This document shows positions 17,332 through 25,087 of a stretch of DNA of 64,000 nucleotides, piece after piece. Within the stretch, counting starts at the first letter, position 1. Each line of letters begins with the position of its first letter. Source of the DNA: Pseudomonadota bacterium (GTDB lineage: Bacteria > Desulfobacterota > Binatia > UBA9968); NCBI GenBank assembly GCA_021324155.1, contig JAJPJQ010000014.1:1-64000 (forward strand), given 5' to 3'. Below the pieces are notes generated by a model. That model had not been told where the DNA came from. It did not search any database and saw only the letters and a program-made list of their open reading frames with translations. The translations under genes and the position numbers were made by a program.

Positions 17332-17843
17332 ATGAACAAGATCGAAGAATATAAGAGCGAGAAGGACGGTCTCGACATCCTGACCGATGTCCCGCGCTAT
17401 GCCGCGGAAGGCTGGGAGGCGATCACCGACGGCGACCGCGAGCGACTCAAATGGGCCGGTGTTTTCTTTCGCAAGCAGACGCCCGGCCGTTTCATGATGC
17501 GCGTGCGCATCCCGAACGGCATCACGAAGTCCGCGCAGATCAGGGCGATTGCGGAAATCGGCGAAGAGTTCGGCAAAGCCTTCATCGACATCACGACGCG
17601 CCAGCAGATCCAGCTCCGCTGGTTCGGCATCGAGGACGTGCCCGAAATTGGCGACGGCTAGAGCGGGTCGGCCTCGTGTCCTTGCAGACCGGCATGGACA
17701 ATATCCGCAACGTCATCGGCTGCCCGGCCGCCGGGCTCACGCCGAACGAGCTCTTCGACGCCTCGCCGGTTGCGCAGGAGTTCACCGAGATATTCTTGGG
17801 CAACAAGGCCTACACGAACCTGCCGCGGAAGTTCAACGTGACC
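17332..17843 (+). pseudogene. nirA: Assimilatory nitrite reductase, 5' fragment, frameshifted and truncated
   Basis: From ATG 17332 the protein reads as ferredoxin-nitrite reductase (GVFFRKQTPGRFMMRVRIPN, DITTRQQIQLRWFGIEDVPE) but stops at TAG 17659-17661. Adding one T at 17648-17650 restores ...EIWRRLERVGL and continues through LQTGMDNIRNVIGCP, FDASPVAQEFTEIF and NLPRKFNVT. After about 170 residues homology ends abruptly at 17843-17847; the siroheme/4Fe-4S ligand region is absent. The enzyme would reduce nitrite to ammonium. Either a true pseudogene or a sequence/assembly fault; the deletion into the next fragment cannot be explained by the indel alone. Confidence 0.85.
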
Positions 17844-17844
17844 G

Positions 17845-18090
17845 GGTTTCGAGCATTCGGTGGTCAATATGTTCGTGATTCCCGCGGGCATGATGTCGGG
17901 CGCGAAAGTCTCTCTCGCCGACTGGTGGCTGTGGAATCAGATCCCCGTGACTTTGGGCAACGTCGCCGGCGGATTGATCTTCACCGGCCTGGCTCTGTAC
18001 GCGACGCATAAAAAAGCCCTCGCGGAACAGCCGAGCCCTCTGTTGATGATGTCGAAAAGCGTACAGCTGCCCGCGGGAAAAATCGAGTAG
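17845..18090 (+). pseudogene. Formate/nitrite transporter (FNT), 3' fragment
   Basis: From 17845 a different frame reads GFEHSVVNMFVIPAGMM, then SLADWWLWNQIPVTLGNVAGG and GLALYATHKKA to TAG 18088-18090: the last third of a FocA/NirC-type channel, with the FEHSVVNM helix that follows the central pore His region. The first ~170-190 residues are missing and there is no start or ribosome-binding site. It is joined directly to the nirA fragment, so one deletion removed the end of nirA, any genes between, and the start of the transporter gene. The intact protein would move nitrite or formate across the inner membrane. Confidence 0.82.
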
Positions 18091-18265
18091 AAGTTGGTTT
18101 CTCGGCAATTAATGGGTGTCGAGGGGAACGGCACCGCCCGTTTCCTGCTGTTTCGGTAGGCAGACTGCCCAAAAGATGATCAAAGTGACCGGAAAAAGAT
18201 ATTTTAGCGAAAAAATTAGCGACGATATTCGTTGATTTTTACGAGGCTTTCAGTGTAATGCTGCG

Positions 18266-18281
18266 TGGCATATTCATTGCT
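18266..18281 (+). promoter_or_regulatory. Sigma-54 promoter of porin gene
   Basis: tggcatattcattgct has GG at 18267-18268 and GC at 18279-18280 with ten bases between and 14 of 16 consensus matches. Predicted start ~18292, 95 bases before the porin ATG. About 50 bases upstream, ttagcga occurs twice with a 12-base period (18204-18210, 18216-18222), a possible activator site. 18091-18265 carries no gene. Confidence 0.6.
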
Positions 18282-18294
18282 CACTCTCCCACGA

Positions 18295-18316
18295 GCAAAG
18301 ACGAGGGTGTCTTTGC
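18295..18316 (+). promoter_or_regulatory. Perfect 5'-leader hairpin with six-base loop
   Basis: gcaaagac (18295-18302) and gtctttgc (18309-18316) form eight perfect pairs around the six-base loop gagggt. It begins three bases after the predicted sigma-54 start and is followed by gcttttagg. The loop has G at position 4 but lacks A at position 1, so it is not a proper ANTAR loop. It may protect the 5' end or act as a weak attenuator. Confidence 0.5.
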
Positions 18317-18386
18317 GCTTTTAGGCGGCGTTGCCGGGCATGCAGGGCTACATCGACGACTAACTAGATCAATGGGAGGATCTCTA

Positions 18387-19706
18387 ATGTTTACCGCAAA
18401 GATATTGCGGGCAGCCTTGTTTTCTACGCTGCTTGTCGCGCCGGCATATTCATATGCAGCCGACCAGCCTCCACCCCCTGCCGGTACTCCTGCGCCCGCC
18501 CCAGCCCCCGATGGGCCGAAGCCGCTGAGTCCCGGCGTTCTCGGCCTGGAGCCTTTGATCGGCCCGGTCGACGATGCGGTCGATAATGCAAAAGGCGCGG
18601 TCTCGAAAGCGACCGGCTTCGACTTCAGCGGGTTCCTGGACGCCAGCTACACTTACAGCTCGAACCATCCAAGCAATGGCCATCCCAATAAGAGGCAGAT
18701 CAGCGGCCGCTACTTCGACAAAGACCACAACAAAGTCGTTTTCAACGCCTTCAACATGACGATCGACAAACCGGAAAAAGACTGGGGCGTCGGGTTTCAT
18801 TTTTCCGCAGACATCGGCCGCTCGGGCGAGCTTTTGAGGGAGGCGACGCTCTGGGGACCGCGCATCGTCGAGGAGCCCTCCGCGGAATTGCGCGAGGTTT
18901 ATTTGACTTACACCATCCCCGTAGGCGAAGGGATCGCGATGAAAGCGGGTAAATTCGTCACCCCGCTCGGCACCGAGATTCTGCCCGCGCCCGGCAACTA
19001 CAACAACAACATCTCGCGCTCATTCGCCTTCAACTTCGCCATTCCGATCACGCATCTCGGCACGCTGTTCACCTACCCGTTCTCGAAGACCTTCAGCGCG
19101 AGCGCCGGCCTCATCACGGGCTGGGACAATCCGGCGGACAACAGCAGCGGCCCGAGCTTTCTTGGCGGCATCAACTGGACGCTGAACGATAATTTCTCCT
19201 TCACTTCGAACGGCACGATCGGAAAAGAGTGGACGTCACCGGGCATCGGCATCAAGGCACACACCGGCGGCACCCGCGTTGTCTTGAGCAACGTCGGCAC
19301 GATCAAGTTCGATCCGATTACGGTCTTTCTAGAATGGACGGTCGGTCAGGAAAATCATGCTCTTGTGCCGGCGGTCGGCGTTACGCGAACCAAGAGCGCG
19401 TGGTGGAATGCGTTGGCGGGCATCTTCTCTTATGACTGGACCGACCGCGTCAACACGTCACTCAGAGGCGAGTTCTTCTGGGATCCGCAGGCGGCGCGGA
19501 CGTTCGGGTTGGGCGCGACCCACCCCGAGAAAAACGTGGCTCTCGGCGAGCTCACGCTCACCGGCGCTTATAAGTTCACCGCCAAGCTGCTCGGCCGGGC
19601 AGAAGTACGCCAGGATTTCGCCAATAAAGACGTGTATAAAAACGGCGCGGCCAGCGCCGACAAATACCAGACGACCTTCGCGCTCCAGGGGGTTTACACC
19701 TTCTAG
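18387..19706 (+). CDS. Outer-membrane beta-barrel porin
   Basis: 439 aa from ATG 18387, with GGGAGGA six bases upstream. A signal peptide (1-24, ending SYAAD) is followed by a Pro/Ala linker (PPPPAGTPAPAPAP) and a barrel-like domain from ~75 to the end, with alternating strands (FSGFLDASYTYSS, GVGFHFSADIGRS) and a C-terminal Phe (ALQGVYTF) typical of outer-membrane proteins. It resembles the OmpL/BBP2-like porin group. Expression from a sigma-54 promoter beside nitrogen genes suggests uptake of a nitrogen source, perhaps nitrate/nitrite; inferred. Ends at a strong terminator. Confidence 0.82.
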   Translation: MFTAKILRAALFSTLLVAPAYSYAADQPPPPAGTPAPAPAPDGPKPLSPGVLGLEPLIGPVDDAVDNAKGAVSKATGFDFSGFLDASYTYSSNHPSNGHPNKRQISGRYFDKDHNKVVFNAFNMTIDKPEKDWGVGFHFSADIGRSGELLREATLWGPRIVEEPSAELREVYLTYTIPVGEGIAMKAGKFVTPLGTEILPAPGNYNNNISRSFAFNFAIPITHLGTLFTYPFSKTFSASAGLITGWDNPADNSSGPSFLGGINWTLNDNFSFTSNGTIGKEWTSPGIGIKAHTGGTRVVLSNVGTIKFDPITVFLEWTVGQENHALVPAVGVTRTKSAWWNALAGIFSYDWTDRVNTSLRGEFFWDPQAARTFGLGATHPEKNVALGELTLTGAYKFTAKLLGRAEVRQDFANKDVYKNGAASADKYQTTFALQGVYTF

Positions 19707-19725
19707 CTCCTGGACCGGCTTCATC

Positions 19726-19777
19726 AATCGCCCGCCGGAGAATTGACTTTTGCTCTCCGGCGGGCGATTCTTTTTTT
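19726..19777 (+). terminator. Intrinsic terminator after porin
   Basis: aatcgcccgccggag (19726-19740) pairs perfectly with ctccggcgggcgatt (19755-19769), 15 bp plus one more A-T inside, followed by c and seven T (19771-19777). It lies 20 bases after the porin stop and isolates it from the TlpA-like gene. Confidence 0.93.
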
Positions 19778-19792
19778 ACGTCATCGCTGCGA

Positions 19793-20437
19793 ATGGTCGA
19801 AGGTCACACCATTATTTCTTTTCGTTTTCGCCTTATCCTCTGGATCCTCGTTCTAGCCTCGCTGCTGCTGGTCTATTACATTCACCCGCGTTTTCGGCCA
19901 CCCGTGCCGACGACAGGCGGCTCCCATCGCTCTGGGGACCTCGAGCTCGTGAAGCCGAAGAACGACATCGCCGCGCCCGACTTCACACTCGCCGATCCCG
20001 GCGGGAGGCGCGTCAGCTTGAAGGATTTCCACGGCAAGGTGGTTTTTCTCAATTTCTGGGCGACCTGGTGCGGCCCTTGCCGCGACGAGATGCCCATGAT
20101 GGAAGCGCTGCATCGCGAATTCAAAGACCGGGGGCTCGCCGTGATCGCGGTCAATTTCAAAGAAGACAGACAATCCGTCCGCAGCTTCTTCGACGAGCTC
20201 GGGCTCACTTTTCAGGCGCTGCTCGATCCCGACGGAGACGTCAGCGCGCACTACGATGCCATCAGCCTGCCGCTCACGTATATCATCGATCGCGATGGCA
20301 TGTTCGTCGGCAAGGCGATCGGCATCCGTCCATGGGACGGCGCGGAAGCCAAAGCGCTCATACGCGATCTGCTCGAGAAAAAGCCCGCGCCGCAAAAGGA
20401 AACCGCGGCGGTTGATCTTGCCCACCCTCGTGGGTAA
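19793..20437 (+). CDS. TlpA-like membrane-anchored thiol-disulfide oxidoreductase
   Basis: 214 aa. One N-terminal helix (~12-30) anchors the protein; the thioredoxin-like domain (~55-195) faces the periplasm. The active site is [13 protein letters not shown], and the [15 protein letters not shown] start and the cis-Pro region [12 protein letters not shown] are typical of TlpA/ResA proteins. Likely keeps apocytochrome or oxidase-assembly thiols reduced. Followed after 12 bases by ribBA. Confidence 0.9.
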   Translation: MVEGHTIISFRFRLILWILVLASLLLVYYIHPRFRPPVPTTGGSHRSGDLELVKPKNDIAAPDFTLADPGGRRVSLKDFHGKVVFLNFWATWCGPCRDEMPMMEALHREFKDRGLAVIAVNFKEDRQSVRSFFDELGLTFQALLDPDGDVSAHYDAISLPLTYIIDRDGMFVGKAIGIRPWDGAEAKALIRDLLEKKPAPQKETAAVDLAHPRG

Positions 20438-20449
20438 AGTAGGCTTCTA

Positions 20450-21610
20450 ATGGCGATCGCCACCATCGAAGAAGCGATAGACGAAGTTCGCCGCGGCCGC
20501 ATGGTCATCCTCATGGATGACAAAAACCGCGAGAACGAAGGCGACCTCTGCATGGCAGCGGAGAAGGCGACGCCCGAGGCGATCAATTTCATGGCGCGCT
20601 ACGGGCGCGGCCTCGTCTGCCTTACCCTCACCGAGGAGCGCGTTCGCCACCTCGGCCTGCATATGATGGTGTCGGAGAACACGTCGCCTTTCGGCACCGC
20701 TTTTACGGTTTCGATCGACGGCGTGAAGAACGTCACGACGGGCATCTCCGCGTCCGACCGTGCGAATACGATTCTCGCCGCGGTCGCTGACAATGCCGTG
20801 CCGGAAGATCTCGTCACGCCGGGCCACATCTTTCCGCTGCGCGCGCGCAACGGCGGCGTTCTGGTGCGCGCGGGGCAGACCGAAGGCTCCGTCGATCTCG
20901 CGCGCCTCGCGGGGCTCAGGGCGGCCGGCGTCATTTGCGAGGTCATGAACGACGACGGCACCATGGCGCGTCTCCCGGATTTGGAAAAATTCGCCGCCGA
21001 GCACGGGCTTCTGGTCGTGACGATCGCCGATTTGATTCAATACCGGCTCCAGAACGACAGCCTCGTCTACCGTGTCGCGTCGGCGCGCCTGCCGACGAAG
21101 TACGGCGACTTCCAGGCGGTCGTCTACAACACGCACGTCGACCCGAGCGAGCATCTCGCACTCATCAAAGGCGAGATCAAGCCGCAGCAGGAGACGCTCG
21201 TGCGCGTTCATTCGAAATACATCCCCGGCGACGTATTCGGCTTCGAGCTTTTGAACACCGGCGCGGTCATCGAGCGCTCGATGGAGATCATCGCCGAGGC
21301 CGGCAGCGGCGTCATTCTTTATTTGCAGACGGACGGGAAGGAGTTGCGGCCCGCGCGCCTCAAATATCCGATGCGCGGCGGCAAGAGCCAGACCGACATC
21401 AACCCGTCTTTCATTTACCAGGCGGATTTCCGCGAGTACGGTATCGGAGCGCAGATTCTGCGCGACCTAGGCGTGCGCAAGATGCGTTTGTTGACGAATA
21501 ACAAAAAAAATCTCGTCGGCCTGTCCGGCTACGGTCTGGAGGTGACGAGCCTGATACCGATCTCCTCCGAGGCTCCGCCCGAAGAGTCGAACGAAACTGT
21601 GCGAGGCTAA
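20450..21610 (+). CDS. ribB: 3,4-dihydroxy-2-butanone-4-phosphate synthase with degenerate GTP cyclohydrolase II domain
   Basis: 386 aa. Residues 1-~200 are a complete DHBP synthase ([11 protein letters not shown] at 23-33, [18 protein letters not shown]), which makes the four-carbon precursor of riboflavin from ribulose 5-phosphate. Residues ~210-375 have the fold of GTP cyclohydrolase II, but the three zinc Cys are replaced (Tyr257, Leu268, Thr270 in [18 protein letters not shown]) and the catalytic YLRQEGRGIG block reads [11 protein letters not shown]. The second half is therefore very probably inactive in ring opening. Relevant to F420, whose deazaflavin is made from a riboflavin-pathway intermediate. 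Confidence 0.9.
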   Translation: MAIATIEEAIDEVRRGRMVILMDDKNRENEGDLCMAAEKATPEAINFMARYGRGLVCLTLTEERVRHLGLHMMVSENTSPFGTAFTVSIDGVKNVTTGISASDRANTILAAVADNAVPEDLVTPGHIFPLRARNGGVLVRAGQTEGSVDLARLAGLRAAGVICEVMNDDGTMARLPDLEKFAAEHGLLVVTIADLIQYRLQNDSLVYRVASARLPTKYGDFQAVVYNTHVDPSEHLALIKGEIKPQQETLVRVHSKYIPGDVFGFELLNTGAVIERSMEIIAEAGSGVILYLQTDGKELRPARLKYPMRGGKSQTDINPSFIYQADFREYGIGAQILRDLGVRKMRLLTNNKKNLVGLSGYGLEVTSLIPISSEAPPEESNETVRG

Positions 21611-21612
21611 CG

Positions 21613-21840
21613 ATGCCGATTTACGAATATCGCTGCGGCGCTTGCGAGTGCGCCTTCGAAGAGCTCGTCCGCTCGACGAGCGAGAAGATCTCCTGTCCCT
21701 CCTGTGCAAGCTCCGACGTCAAGCGGCTGCTTTCGGTCTTTAGCTCGGGCCGCGACATCCGGTCGTTCGCCGGTGGCGCCGAGCCGCCCAGCAGCGGCGG
21801 CGGCTGCGGCTGCACGCCGAAGACCTGCGGTTGCCATTAA
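21613..21840 (+). CDS. FmdB-family zinc-ribbon protein
   Basis: 75 aa. N-terminal MPIYEYRCGACECAFEEL followed by SCPSCASSDVKRL forms the CxxC...CxxC zinc ribbon of FmdB-type regulatory proteins. A flexible linker and a Gly/Cys-rich tail (GGGCGCTPKTCGCH) end the protein. It starts three bases after ribB, so it is co-transcribed. Function of the family is poorly defined. Confidence 0.88.
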   Translation: MPIYEYRCGACECAFEELVRSTSEKISCPSCASSDVKRLLSVFSSGRDIRSFAGGAEPPSSGGGCGCTPKTCGCH

Positions 21841-21877
21841 AATATCGGATTGGCGATTTCAGGTACGAGCACTGAGA

Positions 21878-22402
21878 TCAGTCTTGCTTCGGTGCTGTGA
21901 GATAGCTCGCGAGTGTGTTTTGTAGATTCCTCACAGCGACTTCCAGGTTGGGAAATAATTTCTCTTCGATCAGCTCGTTGTCGATGAAGAAGTCGAGCGA
22001 CGGACCTTCAGTGAAATTCACATCGACGAGCCGCGCGCCGACGGGCTCGCCGGTGACGAGCAGGCGCACCGAGTAGCCGGCATCGATCAATAGGGCGCGC
22101 GCGCCGGCGGGAAGCGCGACGGATTTTTTGATCTTCTCGAGCCGCTCAGGCGGATAAGCGCCCACGCCCAAGCTGACGTAGTTCCAACCAAGCGGCGCCT
22201 GCGCGAGGTCCTTCAACGTCCGCGGGTTGATGTCGACCACGTTCTTTACCGCCTGTTCCTGACGGTAATCCTTCAGCAGCTCGTAGGTCCACTTCTCGAT
22301 GACGCCTCGGCCGAGCCCGGTCTGCTTCTCGCGCTCTTTGACCGGGCCGCGGTCGATCCACCATTTTACCTCTTCGACGGGAGCGGTTTTCTCGTCGGGC
22401 AT
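21878..22402 (-). CDS. Hypothetical cytoplasmic protein
   Basis: 174 aa from ATG 22402 (MPDEKTAPVEEVKWWIDRG); codons further upstream would add residues unlike the rest. Not recognised. Charged N-terminal half with helices, then a strand-rich second half (RALLIDAGYSVRLLVTGEP, SLDFFIDNELIEEKLFPN). No signal peptide, membrane segment or Cys. Convergent with the FmdB gene, 37 bases apart. Confidence 0.6.
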   Translation of the reverse strand: MPDEKTAPVEEVKWWIDRGPVKEREKQTGLGRGVIEKWTYELLKDYRQEQAVKNVVDINPRTLKDLAQAPLGWNYVSLGVGAYPPERLEKIKKSVALPAGARALLIDAGYSVRLLVTGEPVGARLVDVNFTEGPSLDFFIDNELIEEKLFPNLEVAVRNLQNTLASYLTAPKQD

Positions 22403-22572
22403 GTCAGAAGGGTAACGCTCGGAGGCGTGGTGTGTCAAATAGATCGTCGAGAAGATCGGCGGAAGGGTCACAATTCAGGTATTTGTCAATGGAAACTAAG
22501 GTTTTCACCCGATTGTGGATAACTCTCGATAAATTTATCCTTGGGCAAGGCCGAGACCGAGCCGAGAGGACA

Positions 22573-22809
22573 ATGCAGCTGAGGTTTCGTACGGATAGGA
22601 CCGGATTAGAACAATGGCACTTCGTGGAAGAATGCCCGCGTTGGCCGCAATACGAATTCGTGGAACAACTCGAAACGCCGCCGATCAGCCAGGTATGTGA
22701 GAAATGTGTCGAGCTCAGCGCGCTGGAATTCGCGGAGCGCGCCGCGCGTCGTGAGCGCGTGCATAACAGCGGCTCGATACGCCAGTCTACGCCTCCCGTT
22801 AAATCTTAA
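22573..22809 (+). CDS. Small protein with conserved-looking Cys pairs
   Basis: 78 aa from ATG 22573, with GAGAGGA just before it. Contains a compact Trp/Pro/Cys-rich segment (EQWHFVEECPRWPQYEF, then PPISQVCEKCVEL) that could be a small zinc-binding or RNA-binding domain; function unknown. The frame extends upstream to 22432 but that part looks non-coding. It overlaps the end of the convergent solute-binding gene by 11 bases. Confidence 0.5.
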   Translation: MQLRFRTDRTGLEQWHFVEECPRWPQYEFVEQLETPPISQVCEKCVELSALEFAERAARRERVHNSGSIRQSTPPVKS

Positions 22810-23794
22810 ACTCTTCGAGCGTGTTCGGCGCAAATAGACTCTTCAAATCGAGCCGCGTCTTGATGAGCCCCTGCTCGTGCGCGTACTGCACCAGCGTCTC
22901 GAGCACGTGGCGGTTCGCTTCGAGACCATAAGGCCAGAGCTCGCCGGCGCCGAACAGCTCGCGCTCTTCCTCCATCTCGGCGATCGACCACGCGAGCATG
23001 TATTTGAGCGCCGAAAACTCGTACATCGACTCCTGACAGATATCCTTCGATTCCGCGAAAGCTTTGTACAGGCTCTGCGCCACCCACGGATGCTTCTGGT
23101 AAAAATCCTCCCGCAGCGCGACGGTGTGCATGATCGGGAAAATCTTCGTCCGCCGGTAATAATCCTTCTCGACGCGGGGAAAGTCGGGGATCAGGCGCGC
23201 GACGTTCGGCGAGCGGCGCACGAAAGGCGACGGCATGTGCGCGGATATCATCGCGTCGATCTCGCCGCTCTCTAGCATCGCAGACAGCGTCTTCTCGGGG
23301 CCGATCGGCCGGATGTCGATCGTCTTCGGCAGATCGTGCTGCACCTTATCCACGCGGCCGGGATGCTCCTCGCCGCCCGTGAGCCATTTCATCTGCTCCG
23401 GCTTGACGCCGTACTCGTGCTCTAGGATGCCGCGGGCCCAGATCGCCATCGTAATCTGATACTCGGGGACGCCGACGCGCTTTCCCGCCATGTCTTTCGG
23501 CTCTTTGATGCCGGACTTCGTGTTGATGTAGATACACGAGTGGCGGAACGCGCGCGAAGGAAAAACCGGTATCGCGATCAGCTTCGGCGCGCCTTTCTCG
23601 CGAGCCATCAGATACGAGCCCATCGACAGCTCCGCGGCGTCGAACTCGCCGTACCGCAGCATGCGCCAAAAAGTCTCCTCGACGCGGAGCGGAAGATACG
23701 TGAGATCGACGCCTTCAACCTCGACGCGGCCGTCTTGCAGGGCGCGGGTGCGGTCGTAGTCCCAGCACGAGAGCGTGAGTTTGATTTTCGCCAT
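22799..23794 (-). CDS. Solute-binding protein/4,5-dihydroxyphthalate decarboxylase-like protein
   Basis: 331 aa without a signal peptide. The start MAKIKLTLSCWDYDRTRAL, AAELSMGSYLMAREKG and PVFPSRAFRHSCIYIN are typical of the Pht5-like branch of the periplasmic-binding-protein type 2 fold. Members are either decarboxylases of dihydroxyphthalate-like aromatics or cytoplasmic binding proteins; the sequence does not decide. It follows a small gene (23819-24022) by 24 bases. No ABC permease or ATPase is nearby. Confidence 0.82.
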   Translation of the reverse strand: MAKIKLTLSCWDYDRTRALQDGRVEVEGVDLTYLPLRVEETFWRMLRYGEFDAAELSMGSYLMAREKGAPKLIAIPVFPSRAFRHSCIYINTKSGIKEPKDMAGKRVGVPEYQITMAIWARGILEHEYGVKPEQMKWLTGGEEHPGRVDKVQHDLPKTIDIRPIGPEKTLSAMLESGEIDAMISAHMPSPFVRRSPNVARLIPDFPRVEKDYYRRTKIFPIMHTVALREDFYQKHPWVAQSLYKAFAESKDICQESMYEFSALKYMLAWSIAEMEEERELFGAGELWPYGLEANRHVLETLVQYAHEQGLIKTRLDLKSLFAPNTLEEFKI

Positions 23795-23818
23795 GAGCGC
23801 TCCTCGATGACAGATCGA

Positions 23819-24022
23819 TTATTTGGCTGCGACGCCGGCGAGAAACTGCGTCGCGCCGACAACGAATTGGTCCTTCTCGCCGGCGAGCACGAGCGCCGCC
23901 TCGCCGGAAGCGAGAGTGGTGTGCTTGAGGATTTTGTAGCGGCGGCCGTGGAAGTCGACCTCCTGTCCGACGGGGTAGCGCCGGAGTTTGATGTAGTCGG
24001 AAACGGGCTCGATTCTTTCCAT
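23819..24022 (-). CDS. Small hypothetical protein, operon with dihydroxyphthalate decarboxylase-like gene
   Basis: 67 aa, ATG start at 24022. Short beta-rich protein (GQEVDFHGRRYKILKHTTL, EAALVLAGEKDQFVVG) resembling a small barrel; not recognised. No Cys, signal or membrane segment. Same strand as, and 24 bases before, the solute-binding-like gene, which supports its being real. Confidence 0.55.
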   Translation of the reverse strand: MERIEPVSDYIKLRRYPVGQEVDFHGRRYKILKHTTLASGEAALVLAGEKDQFVVGATQFLAGVAAK

Positions 24023-24111
24023 GGATTTGAATCTTCATAGCATATCGCGGCGGGGTGAAGCGAGCGGCCGAGCGGCGGAAGAGGAATAAACGCAGAGCAG
24101 CGTCAGTCTAA

Positions 24112-24140
24112 TTGACAAGGTGGTAGACGGATACTAGAGT
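24112..24140 (+). promoter_or_regulatory. Sigma-70-type promoter of panE
   Basis: ttgaca (24112-24117, perfect), 17 bases, tagagt (24135-24140, 4/6). The implied start coincides with ATG 24147, so a leaderless mRNA is predicted. No ribosome-binding site is visible in front of that ATG. Confidence 0.42.
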
Positions 24141-24146
24141 CCTCGG

Positions 24147-25082
24147 ATGACGAGCGGACAAACACGCATAGCAGTGATGGGCAGCGGCGCCGTCGGCGGC
24201 TATTTCGGCGCGCGGCTCGCGGCCGCAGGCGAGAACGTCGCGTTCATCGCTCGCGGCGCTCATCTCGAGGCGATGCGCCGGGACGGGCTTTGCGTCAAAA
24301 GCGTCGGCGGCGACTTCCGCGCGCATGGGGTTTTCACCGATAATCCGCGCGAGGTCGGGCCTGTGGCGCTCGTGCTCTTCTGCGTCAAATCCTACGACAC
24401 CGAATCTGTGTCCGCCATGCTTGCGCCGATAATCCGCCCGCGCACGGTCGTTCTCTCCCTGCAAAACGGCGTGGATAACGCGGATAGGCTCGCAAGCCGT
24501 TGGGGTCGTGACCGCGTGCTCGGGGGCGTCGTGTATCTCGGCGCGCAGCTTAGCGCGCCGGGAACGATTACGCACAGCGCCGGGGGCCGCATCGTCCTGG
24601 GCGCGCTCGATGCGCCGGATAGCGAGGCGGCGAGAGCGGCGGAATCGATTCTATCGGCTGCGCAGATCCCCTGCTCGGTCAGCCCGGAGATCCGCAAGGT
24701 CATGTGGTCGAAACTCGTGTGGAACGCGCCGTTCTGCGCCATCTCGTGTCTCGCGCGCGCGACGGTGAGCGAAATTCTCGAGTCCGAGCCTTTGCGCGGG
24801 CAGGCGGCCGCGTGCATGGAAGAGGTTCGCGAGGCGGCGCGCATCGCCGGCGTCGAGCTGCCGCCCTCGATCGTCGACGATACCTTCAATTTTTCGCGCG
24901 GCCTCGGCGGCTTCAAGCCGTCGATGCTGCAGGACCTCGAGGCCGGAAAGCCGCTCGAATACCAGGCGCTCAACGGCATCGTCGTCGATCTTCTCGCGCG
25001 CGCGGGCAAGAAAGCGCCAGTCAACGGCGCCTGCCGCGCGGTGTTGCAATTTCTGGACAGCCGGATTCGCGCCGGCAGGTGA
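24147..25082 (+). CDS. panE: 2-dehydropantoate 2-reductase (ketopantoate reductase)
   Basis: 311 aa. N-terminal Rossmann motif GSGAVGGYFGARLA (~12-25) binds NADPH. LFCVKSYDTE, LSLQNGVDNAD and the helical KVMWSKLVWNAPF segment carry the Lys and Asn of the ketopantoate reductase active site; SMLQDLEAGKPLEYQALNG is the family's C-terminal signature. Makes pantoate for coenzyme A, though paralogs act on other 2-ketoacids. Followed by a cytochrome c gene after five bases. Confidence 0.9.
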   Translation: MTSGQTRIAVMGSGAVGGYFGARLAAAGENVAFIARGAHLEAMRRDGLCVKSVGGDFRAHGVFTDNPREVGPVALVLFCVKSYDTESVSAMLAPIIRPRTVVLSLQNGVDNADRLASRWGRDRVLGGVVYLGAQLSAPGTITHSAGGRIVLGALDAPDSEAARAAESILSAAQIPCSVSPEIRKVMWSKLVWNAPFCAISCLARATVSEILESEPLRGQAAACMEEVREAARIAGVELPPSIVDDTFNFSRGLGGFKPSMLQDLEAGKPLEYQALNGIVVDLLARAGKKAPVNGACRAVLQFLDSRIRAGR

Positions 25083-25087
25083 CAACA

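Noticed and set aside
17451..18011. Single 186-residue protein bridging nirA and the transporter
   Set aside because: Only its middle is nirA-like (after the frameshift); the ends are out-of-frame sequence. Two gene fragments explain it better.
18295..18360. Second complete ANTAR target in the porin leader
   Set aside because: First loop lacks A1, the possible second hairpin (ggc/gcc) is very short, and there is no downstream terminator.
24704..25087. Long N-terminal extension of the cytochrome frame
   Set aside because: It runs through panE in another frame; the signal peptide and ribosome-binding site fix the start at 25088.
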